A stretch of 53,115 nt of DNA, taken from NCBI GenBank assembly GCA_016182545.1, contig JACPGG010000024.1, positions 9,298-62,412 on the forward strand. Reading direction: 5' to 3'. Within the stretch, counting starts at the first letter, position 1; each line of letters starts with the position of its first letter. Below the pieces are notes generated by a model. The model searched no databases, was not told the origin of the DNA, and saw only the letters and a list, made by a program, of their open reading frames with translations. The translations under genes were made by a program, and so were the position numbers. This DNA is from Ignavibacteriales bacterium (lineage in GTDB: Bacteria; Bacteroidota; Ignavibacteria; UBA10030; UBA8401). This document shows positions 43,082 through 50,860 of the stretch, one piece after another.

Positions 43082-44021
43082 CTATTGTTTCGCCGTAAAC
43101 TTTTCCACTTTGTTCGTTACGGGTGGAACGGTCTTCAGATATCGGAAGATCGCTTTGATATCTCCATCTTTCATTCCGGCGTACAACAGCCACGGCATAG
43201 CGGTGTTGAACTCTCCCGCTTTCACAGGTTTATTCCTCCATGATGAATCGCGGTACGCAGTAAATTTTCCAACGAACACTTCCTCTGTCCACAAACCGAT
43301 CCCAGTCTCGTGATCCTGCGTGATGTTTGCAGAGCGGACGACATCGCCGGTGAGGGGCGAACGGAATTCAAATCCTCCTGCGAGATGCATGCCGGGAACC
43401 GGTTCTCCTTTTTCCCGTTTCGTATGGCAATCGCCGCATCCGGAAATTGTAAAAATATACTGACCATACTTCAATGTATCCTCAGAGTCCGGTTTCGCCA
43501 TCGGCGTCGCGTCGTGCGGAATCGTTGGGACGATTAAATTCAACGGGAAATTCAGATCTGCCGCAGGATACGATCCTTCCTTCGGTTCCAACGTGCGAAT
43601 GTATGCAATAATTGATTTCACATCTTCCGGGTCCATATTACTGTACGCAAGGTACGGCATCATCGGAAAGAGTGCTCTCCCGTCTCTCGTGACTCCGGTC
43701 GTAAGTAATATTTTGTGCGTACAATGTTCCGGGCATTCCCGCTGTTTCTTCATCAAACTTGTCCCCGCCTTTTCCTTCGGAACCGGGAACAACCGGTCCG
43801 GCAAATTTTGTCCAATCGCGTGTCGAATGGCAGTCAATGCAACCGGCAACATGGTTCGCAAGGTATTTTCCATGCTCAAGCATTTCCGGTGTTGCGTTGA
43901 TCGTCAGTTCCTGCGGCGGACTGACTTTGGGGAATGCGGTTGTGAGATACAGCAATCCAATCAGCACAAGCACAACAACTCCTCCGACAATGTACGCGAC
44001 AATTTTGAGAGCTTTCTTCAT
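43082..44021 (-). pseudogene. Membrane-anchored dihaem cytochrome c with an internal frameshifting deletion
   Basis: Two frames together make one protein. The first (ATG at 44021) has a membrane anchor (IVAYIVGGVVVLVLIGLLYL) and haem site C61-I-D-C-H65, ending in ...TLYAQNIT. The second, in another frame, continues from T-T-G-V-T-R-D-G-R-A-L-F-P-M-M-P to a second haem site CGDCH and the stop at 43082. Homologous cytochromes carry about 20 residues of the form D-x-E-T-G-I-G-x-W-T-D-x-E between these parts; indeed the second domain here has N-I-T-Q-D-H-E-T-G-I-G-L-W-T-E-E in the equivalent place. A deletion of about 60 nt, not a multiple of three, near 43698-43708 fits. Such proteins are cytochrome c subunits of respiratory or alcohol-type dehydrogenases. 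Confidence 0.8.
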
Positions 44022-44107
44022 TATTCCTCCTTATTGGTGATAAAGTGCGTTACAAAAAAAATAAATTTCGTCTTGATTGTCAAGCCGAATGAGCGGTATC
44101 TTGTAGA

Positions 44108-45499
44108 GTGAAACTGTCGCTGCACATATTAAAGGCACATACCGCCCCATTTATCGGCTCATTTCTCATTTTGATGTTCCTGTTCATCCTTCAATTCATC
44201 ATGAAATTCATGGATCAACTGGTGGGAAAAGGATTGAGCGGTGCAGTGATCGCAGAGTTGATGATGCTCAACCTTGCCTGGATGGTCGTGCTCGCAGTGC
44301 CGATGGCTGTGCTTGTAGCAACATTGATGGCATTCGGAGGCATGGCTTCAACGAATGAGATCACGGCAATGAAAGCAGGCGGAATGAGTCTCGTGAGAAT
44401 GATGGCTCCGGTCATCGCGATGTCGCTGCTGGTGACATACGCAATGATCGAGTTCAACAACAAAGTACTCCCCGAAGCAAACCATCGTTCAAAGACACTC
44501 ACGATCGACATACGACGAAAAAAACCGACGTTGACTCTGATCCCGGGACTCTTCAATCAGGATATGCCCGGCTATAGTATGCTTGTGAGGAAAACGTTCG
44601 AGGAGTCGAACAACTTCGAAGGGGTCACGATCTACAACCATGCAGATCCGAATAAGAATACGGTGATCACTGCAAAACACGGATCGCTCTCGTTTTCCGG
44701 CGACTACCGGAAATTGGTTATGGATCTGTACGACGGTGAAATTCACGAGATCGATCATACCAAACCGAATATGTACCGCATCGTTAAATTCGAACGGCAG
44801 CGATTGACCACCCGCGCAGAAGGATTCGACTTTGAACGATCGGCTATCAATGCTTTTACACGCGGCGACAGAGAATTGAGTTCCGGCGAAATGCGGTACA
44901 TGGTGGACAGCCTTGCCGGATTGATCCGCGAGATACAAAATCGGTTTGACGGGTACACGCAGGGACTCCATGAAAAATTATTCTCCGGTTCCGTTTCTCC
45001 ACAATCATCACAAAAAGATTTTTGGAAAAATGTGGAACAGTATTCAACAATGAGCAGCCAATTGATGTTTTACAGAAACAATATCGATTCGGAAATTTCG
45101 AACCTCGAGTACCAGCAAAAACAGATACGCGAGTATCTGGTTGAGATCCATAAAAAGTATTCGATCCCCGTCGCTTGTTTTGTCTTCATCCTTGTCGGAG
45201 CACCGCTGGGTGTGATGGCGCGTCGCGGCGGTTTCGGTATCGCGGCGTCGCTCAGTCTCGGATTTTTTTTGTTATACTGGTCATCACTCATCGGCGGAGA
45301 AAAACTTGCCGACCGCCAGATCATAGAGCCATGGATCGGAATGTGGATCGCAAACATGTTCATCGGTGTGCTGGGCATATTCCTTACATACAAGATCGGG
45401 AAAGAAAATATCGAATTGAATTTTACCTGGTGGCGCAAATTCATACCGAAAAAACTCCAAACGACGCTCTTCAGCGATTCTGAAACGACGCAGCAGTGA
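44108..45499 (+). CDS. LptF/LptG-family permease, first subunit
   Basis: Membrane subunit of the lipopolysaccharide export ABC transporter (YjgP/YjgQ family). In the 463 residues the N-terminal membrane helices include FIGSFLILMFLFILQFIMKFMDQLVGKG and the conserved STNEITAMKAGGMSLVRMM; a periplasmic beta-jellyroll follows (about 130-270), then C-terminal helices from VACFVFILVGAPLGVMARRGGFG. The start is GTG at 44108. The stop overlaps the next permease gene by 4 nt. LptF and LptG cannot be told apart here. Confidence 0.92.
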   Translation: MKLSLHILKAHTAPFIGSFLILMFLFILQFIMKFMDQLVGKGLSGAVIAELMMLNLAWMVVLAVPMAVLVATLMAFGGMASTNEITAMKAGGMSLVRMMAPVIAMSLLVTYAMIEFNNKVLPEANHRSKTLTIDIRRKKPTLTLIPGLFNQDMPGYSMLVRKTFEESNNFEGVTIYNHADPNKNTVITAKHGSLSFSGDYRKLVMDLYDGEIHEIDHTKPNMYRIVKFERQRLTTRAEGFDFERSAINAFTRGDRELSSGEMRYMVDSLAGLIREIQNRFDGYTQGLHEKLFSGSVSPQSSQKDFWKNVEQYSTMSSQLMFYRNNIDSEISNLEYQQKQIREYLVEIHKKYSIPVACFVFILVGAPLGVMARRGGFGIAASLSLGFFLLYWSSLIGGEKLADRQIIEPWIGMWIANMFIGVLGIFLTYKIGKENIELNFTWWRKFIPKKLQTTLFSDSETTQQ

Positions 45500-46581
45500 A
45501 AATCCTCGACCGGTACATACTGAAACAGTTTATTCTCACAACGCTCTTCGGCTTGCTTGCATTCACAATGATCTTTGTCATTATCGACCTGATGGAAAAT
45601 CTTGACGATTTCCTCGACAACAATGTTGAGACAGCGATCATCATCCAGTACTATGTTTCTTTTACACCTGAGATCATCAAATTGATGACACCCGTTGCGA
45701 TATTGCTTTCGAGCTTGTTCACCACAGGAAAACTCTCATCGAACAACGAACTGACTGCGATGAAAGCAGGAGGCATGAGTATTTATCGGTACATGATACC
45801 GTTGCTCGGTGTTGCTCTGTTTGTGAGTCTTGTTTCGGTTTACTTTAACGGATGGGTGGTCCCGTATGCAAACCAGCAGAAATTCGGGATCGAACAGAAA
45901 AAAAAAAAAAAAGGGATCGAATCGATTGCCCGTACCAATATTTATCTGCAGGATGGGACTCGCCGCATCATTTATATTTCGTTCTTTGAAGGACAATCAA
46001 ACACCGGCACCCGTGTGTCGGTGCAGGAATTCAGCGACGAACGCTTGCTCACCATTTCGCAACGATGGGACGGTTCATCGATCAATTGGGACAGTACATC
46101 GAAAAAGTGGACGATAAAGAACGGCAAACATCGGATCGTTCACACGAACGGTGAACAGACGATGCCGTTCGCGGAATATACATTCTCCGATCTCACATTC
46201 TCACCGAAGGATATTATCAAGAAGGTCGAAAAACCTGCCGAGATGAATTACACGGAATTGCAGGAGTTCATCGAACGGCAGCAGCAAAGCGGTAACGATG
46301 TAGCGCGATGGATGGTCGATTATCATGGAAAGATAGCATTCCCCTTTGCCAGCGTCATTGTGGTGCTGTTTGGTGTGCCGTTTTCGTTCGGCAAGCGGCG
46401 AAGCGGACTGGCATTGCAATTCGGAATTTCAGTTGCGATCTGTTTCATCTATCTTGCATTTATGAAGATCAGCGAAGTGTTCGGCTACAACGGCGATCTG
46501 AATCCGTTGCTGACTGCGTGGCTGGCGAATATAATTTTCTTTTCGGCGGGTATTGTAAATATTTTCAGGGTGGACAAGTAA
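45496..46581 (+). CDS. LptF/LptG-family permease, second subunit
   Basis: Partner of the preceding permease; the two form the LptFG heterodimer. The 361 residues include SSNNELTAMKAGGMSIYRYMIP, a periplasmic domain and C-terminal helices from GKIAFPFASVIVVLFGVPFSF. The start is GTG at 45496, overlapping the upstream stop (GTGA). A run of 15 A residues at 45898-45912 encodes five lysines (K135-K139), a slippage-prone site. A palindrome cluster follows the gene. Confidence 0.92.
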   Translation: MKILDRYILKQFILTTLFGLLAFTMIFVIIDLMENLDDFLDNNVETAIIIQYYVSFTPEIIKLMTPVAILLSSLFTTGKLSSNNELTAMKAGGMSIYRYMIPLLGVALFVSLVSVYFNGWVVPYANQQKFGIEQKKKKKGIESIARTNIYLQDGTRRIIYISFFEGQSNTGTRVSVQEFSDERLLTISQRWDGSSINWDSTSKKWTIKNGKHRIVHTNGEQTMPFAEYTFSDLTFSPKDIIKKVEKPAEMNYTELQEFIERQQQSGNDVARWMVDYHGKIAFPFASVIVVLFGVPFSFGKRRSGLALQFGISVAICFIYLAFMKISEVFGYNGDLNPLLTAWLANIIFFSAGIVNIFRVDK

Positions 46582-46614
46582 TTCCCCGTAAAGGGTTTCA
46601 GGTAATTCTCATGT

Positions 46615-46639
46615 TGTCCGAGAGTTGAACGCTCGGACA
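46615..46639. repeat. 25-bp near-perfect palindrome, copy C
   Basis: Arms TGTCCGAGAGTT (46615-46626) and AACGCTCGGACA (46628-46639), one mismatch in twelve, around a central G. It resembles copy B at 19158-19182 in its core; the outer stem base pairs differ. Confidence 0.85.
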
Positions 46640-46645
46640 GGTGCC

Positions 46646-46672
46646 TTCTTCGACAGTTAAACTGTCGAAGAA
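46646..46672. repeat. 27-bp perfect palindrome, copy D
   Basis: Arms TTCTTCGACAGTT (46646-46658) and AACTGTCGAAGAA (46660-46672) around a central A. It is the exact reverse complement of copy A at 19126-19152, 27 kb away. Confidence 0.92.
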
Positions 46673-46684
46673 CCAAGAATCTCA

Positions 46685-46715
46685 GGTGACCGTCACCTCC
46701 AAGGTGACGGTCACC
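46685..46715. repeat. 31-bp palindrome, copy E
   Basis: Perfect 14-bp arms, GGTGACCGTCACCT (46685-46698) and its complement (46702-46715), around a 3-nt loop. Each arm is itself a near-palindrome (GGTGAC-C-GTCACC). The right arm contains the stop codon of the minus-strand gene at 46711. Confidence 0.9.
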
Positions 46716-47598
46716 GTAGCACGGATACTTTCAACTCCGACAGCAGTCTCTTCCCTTCGTACGAATCCACAGGTCTTAAACCCAACGTTGCGGAAATTTC
46801 GTTGTTGAATGATTTTGTCGAGACGTAAGCATCCAGCGCACTGAGGACGTGGTTGATAACAATAACGCTGGCGGCAAAACTTGCGGCGTAATAATAATCG
46901 TTGGCTCGAGCTCGTTCAGTTGCATACGCGTTAACCTGATCTTCAGCATCGAAATAGTTGTCGTATTGACCATTATCAGATAACGGTACTTGGTTTGCAT
47001 CCTTCGGATAGTCACTCCATCCGAATTTGAATTGATGATATTTTCCGATCAATTCATAATATTGCTGTTCTCTGAATCGTGGTAATTGATGTGAAAATCC
47101 TTCACTATGTGCTCCTTGCTCCCATTCATTGATCTTTGAAAAATCATAATTGTTTCTGATCGCCGCAAAATCGCTCTCTGTAAAAGTCACGGATGTTGGA
47201 CCATAATCTGCTTTGCCATGGGCTTCGATCCAACGAGCATACCGCTCCGCGCTCCAATGCGCTTCAGCGTATTTTTGAAATTCTTCAGTCTTCTTATCTC
47301 CATTATTCTCACTGATGATCGCATAGGCGATCAACGCAACTTCAGTACCAAGGAAGATCGCTGCCTTGGTATATCGCTCAGAATGATATTGACCGGTACC
47401 GGGTATGACAAGCGAATACAAACTGTTATAGAATGGATTTTGATGCCGTTCATTATATCCGGAGACAACATTACGCTGTACGACCGTGTCCTGAAGAACA
47501 TTCCTCAAATCCCATTCGATATTGCCGGTAATTTTTTTGTCTCCTGCGGATACAAGAGTACACACGCAGAAAAGTATTCCAAACAATTTATTCGCCAT
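46711..47598 (-). CDS. Exported membrane protein, DUF5683-like
   Basis: The 295-residue protein has a signal peptide (FGILFCVCTLVSAG), then SLVIPGTGQYHSERYTKAAIFLGTEVALIAYAI, a pattern resembling DUF5683-type membrane proteins, a charged central region, and a second membrane segment near the C-terminus (ASFAASVIVINHVLSALDAYV). Function unknown. It overlaps the end of the large protease-like gene by 11 nt. Confidence 0.65.
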   Translation of the reverse strand: MANKLFGILFCVCTLVSAGDKKITGNIEWDLRNVLQDTVVQRNVVSGYNERHQNPFYNSLYSLVIPGTGQYHSERYTKAAIFLGTEVALIAYAIISENNGDKKTEEFQKYAEAHWSAERYARWIEAHGKADYGPTSVTFTESDFAAIRNNYDFSKINEWEQGAHSEGFSHQLPRFREQQYYELIGKYHQFKFGWSDYPKDANQVPLSDNGQYDNYFDAEDQVNAYATERARANDYYYAASFAASVIVINHVLSALDAYVSTKSFNNEISATLGLRPVDSYEGKRLLSELKVSVLR

Positions 47599-50500
47599 TG
47601 GGATCCCTCAACATTCGTGTAATATCGTTGCTGAAATCGAAACCAAAAAGAATTCCGAAATAGAAGCGCCATTCTTTGCCGTACTGTATCGTAGCGCCTC
47701 CTTTCGTAAGAGAAAATTTGTCAAGCCCGTACGTGCCGTTGAAAAAAATACGCGTCGGATAGGCATACCATGAGAACGCTTCCAAGCGTAATTCAAAGCC
47801 GATGTCCTTTTTGAAGTCCCGGATGTTCGGCAGCCCGTTCCACGCATTTCCTATATCGGCATGGAATTCCCCGTATAAGCGATCGAAGTACAATTGAAAA
47901 ATCCTGAAATCGATATTTTCCCAGATGGGATAACGATAAGCAACGTTGAGGGTCGCGATCTCATTTCCGCCAATCGAATAGAACGGATACCCTTTCATTC
48001 CGACCAATCCACCGGCATAGAAATCGAAGAAGTCCGGCACTTGCGGACCGAAGATCGTCCCGCCGCGAAGTGTCAATGAGAGCGTATGCTTCCACGCGGG
48101 GAGTTTGATGTGTTCCGTATATCGCACTTCCAATCGTTGAAAGTTGTACGGAAACAATTTCAGTTTTACACCCGTGCTAGTTATTTCTAATGAATCAGAA
48201 ATACCGTCCGCTGCTCTCCTAATAAAACTATTGAACTCATTATCAAGCCGAACGGAAAATGTCCGCCCGACCGGATTGATCTCCCGTGTCCGCGATGGAA
48301 CAATGAAATCGAATTTCCACTGCAGCGAAACATTTTTCCCGATGAAATAATCTTCGCTTGATGCAGATGCGGCAACCGGTGGATGACTTGCATCTCCCGG
48401 GAGAACAAAAAAATCAAATCCCGAAGAATATTTGCTGTATGTCAAGCCGATTGTCAGAATATCGGATGGTGAAATAACATGGTTCTTGATAAACAGATCA
48501 ACTTCAAAAAGGGAAAGAGTTGTACCGGTCGAAACTGTATCCAGCCCAAGACCGAAGCGGGCTGTACTTTTTCGTGTGATGTTGTACAGTTCGAGTGAAA
48601 ATGTCGGATGAAGTCCGAGATGGTGGAATCCGAGAACCCTGTCGCGATATTCGAAGATCAGGAAGAGATCCCGTTCAAGAATATGGTTGATCGCCGCACC
48701 GCCGAACATATTGAATTTCTCCAGCATGTCGGAGGAGATGAAATACAATCCCGGCTTCAGAAAATCGAGCCCGCTGTTCTTCGTATTGTAATTGTCGATA
48801 CGGAGAAACGGGATCAACGAGACGGAACTGAAGATATTCTTGTATGTCCGGCTTTCGCCGTCGAATACTTTGGTATCGTCATAATTTCTGAGCGCGAGCC
48901 AGTTGAATTGCTCCTTGTCGGTCGATGTTGAATCGGCGTTCAACTCGGGGCGGCGAATGCGCTCCGGCTGCTGATACCGCGCGTATGTGAAATCAAGGAG
49001 TTCAGGTTTCTTGAGAATGTTGATCTTGTATCCCGTTGAAGTGTAGGAAGAGAATACTACATCCCCGGCATTGTTGACCGATGGCATGAACGCCCCGCCG
49101 ACAACATTCGTCAATTGCTCTGCGATCTTCGTCTGAACATTGTACCGGAAGATGTTGAATATCCCGTACACATCCGTTGAAAAATAGATATAGAGGCCGT
49201 CGGCACTGTAGTACGGATTCCGTTCATCCGCTTCCGTATCAAGTACGAACCATGTGCGGCCGCTTTCACTATCAACAAGCGCCACATCCTGCCCATCGTT
49301 CATCGAATATCCGTACGTAATGGTCTTGCCGTACGGCGACCATTTGGGGAGATAGACCTGTTCCCCGCTCTTATATTTTGTGACCTGTCGAACGTTCTTT
49401 CCGAGTGTATCGGAGACTGCAACATTCGTCGTTCCGTCACTCCCGACAACAAAACAGAGCCGTGATCCATCAAATGACAGAGAAGGATTTTGTGCACGCA
49501 GACCAAACGTCAATCGTGTTTCTTCTTTCGATTCCAGATCGACGACATAGAGGTCCGAAATCTGCGAGCCGTTCGGATTTTCATGAGTGATCTTCGAGTA
49601 ATAAATTTTTTTGCCGTCCGGCGACCACGCCAACGACGAACGAACGCCGGCGATGATCTCTTCTTCTTTCTTCGTCGTAATGTCATACACATACAATGAA
49701 GAGACCCCGAAATAGTCTGCCTGTTTATTGGAGGTATAGGCGATCTTCGTACCGTCGGGAGAATATGTCGGATAAAAATTCCCGAATCCAACATCGGCGA
49801 TCGTTTCCCCTTCAACTCTCTGAGTCAGTATCGGAGCAACGCGCCGTTTGTAATCACCGGTAATGTGATCTTTCCATTCATTGTACAGCGCATTCCCATC
49901 CTTGCTGATCGAACGTTCGATCGCCTGATCGATCGTCACCATGTTTAAGCGGGAAAGATTCTTTGCAATGTTCGGAATGGCATCTCGTCCGTACTTTTCA
50001 GAAATGTATCGGGTCAAAGCAAACCCGGCATTGTAGGAAGATTCGTTCCCGAGCGAGGTCTTTCCAAACACACTCATCTCGCTCCACGACAGCATATTGC
50101 TGTCCAACACATACGAACGAAGTATCATATCCCGATGCGAGTCCCAAAAATCGTAGCTCAGTTCAGGACGATTGTATTGCGCGACACCCTCGGCAAACCA
50201 GCTGGGAATCACAAATCCGGACAACGGGTAGGAGACGATCGTATTCGGATAACCATAGAGCACATCCTGCCGCCGTTCTTCCTCGTAATTCAGCCATTGG
50301 AGGTAGAATCCGGGAAAGCGCCTCCCGAATTTCATCGAGGTCTGGATCTGTACGATATGAGTGAATTCGTGTGTGATGACGTTGCGCAGCCAGTTGTGCG
50401 TTCCGCGCAGGTCAAAATCCAGTGCCGGCGCCCAGATCTCGATCTTGTTGTCGTAAAAATACGCCGCGCCGTTGGAGTAATCGTCGTAATCCTTGATGAT

Positions 50501-50860
50501 GAAACTTACTTTATGTTCCGGTTCGTGCTGATAGAGTGTTGTAACGGGACCGTAGATATCTTCGGCGATATTTGCAATGACGCGCGCTGTCCGCTCCGCA
50601 CCGTTATGGAAATGGACGAAGAAATGTTTCGTCTCCAGCGTCTGCCAGTTCAGTTCACCGTGGTTGTAATGATTCTCTTCCTGCGCAAATAATGTGGATG
50701 CGAAAAAAAGAACAAGCACAGTTACAGAGAATAGTTTTTTTGCATCGCTCGATGCTGGATACTTGATACTGGCTATTGGTAACTGGTGACGAAGAACTAA
50801 TAACCAATTACAAATTACCGACCTCCGACTTCTGACTTCTGGCTTCTTGTTTCTATCCAC
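47588..50860 (-). CDS. Peptidase-like, beta-propeller and Omp85-type barrel fusion protein
   Basis: A 1090-residue exported protein in three parts. After a signal segment (LFSVTVLVLFFASTLFAQ, about 43-60), residues about 75-330 form a gluzincin-like metallopeptidase with HEFTH (164-168) and a downstream Glu (E224) in WFAEGVAQY. Residues about 340-640 are TolB/PD40-type propeller repeats (YSPDGTKIAYTS, WSPDGKKIYYS, YSADGLYIYFS). Residues about 690-1090 resemble a BamA/Omp85 barrel, with GGLVGMKGYPFYSIGGNE around 950, where the usual R-G-Y is K-G-Y. The GTG at 50860 overlaps the upstream stop (TAGTG). The 40 residues before the signal segment look like translated spacer, and no better in-frame start is seen. 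Confidence 0.75.
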   Translation of the reverse strand: MDRNKKPEVRSRRSVICNWLLVLRHQLPIASIKYPASSDAKKLFSVTVLVLFFASTLFAQEENHYNHGELNWQTLETKHFFVHFHNGAERTARVIANIAEDIYGPVTTLYQHEPEHKVSFIIKDYDDYSNGAAYFYDNKIEIWAPALDFDLRGTHNWLRNVITHEFTHIVQIQTSMKFGRRFPGFYLQWLNYEEERRQDVLYGYPNTIVSYPLSGFVIPSWFAEGVAQYNRPELSYDFWDSHRDMILRSYVLDSNMLSWSEMSVFGKTSLGNESSYNAGFALTRYISEKYGRDAIPNIAKNLSRLNMVTIDQAIERSISKDGNALYNEWKDHITGDYKRRVAPILTQRVEGETIADVGFGNFYPTYSPDGTKIAYTSNKQADYFGVSSLYVYDITTKKEEEIIAGVRSSLAWSPDGKKIYYSKITHENPNGSQISDLYVVDLESKEETRLTFGLRAQNPSLSFDGSRLCFVVGSDGTTNVAVSDTLGKNVRQVTKYKSGEQVYLPKWSPYGKTITYGYSMNDGQDVALVDSESGRTWFVLDTEADERNPYYSADGLYIYFSTDVYGIFNIFRYNVQTKIAEQLTNVVGGAFMPSVNNAGDVVFSSYTSTGYKINILKKPELLDFTYARYQQPERIRRPELNADSTSTDKEQFNWLALRNYDDTKVFDGESRTYKNIFSSVSLIPFLRIDNYNTKNSGLDFLKPGLYFISSDMLEKFNMFGGAAINHILERDLFLIFEYRDRVLGFHHLGLHPTFSLELYNITRKSTARFGLGLDTVSTGTTLSLFEVDLFIKNHVISPSDILTIGLTYSKYSSGFDFFVLPGDASHPPVAASASSEDYFIGKNVSLQWKFDFIVPSRTREINPVGRTFSVRLDNEFNSFIRRAADGISDSLEITSTGVKLKLFPYNFQRLEVRYTEHIKLPAWKHTLSLTLRGGTIFGPQVPDFFDFYAGGLVGMKGYPFYSIGGNEIATLNVAYRYPIWENIDFRIFQLYFDRLYGEFHADIGNAWNGLPNIRDFKKDIGFELRLEAFSWYAYPTRIFFNGTYGLDKFSLTKGGATIQYGKEWRFYFGILFGFDFSNDITRMLRDPNGE

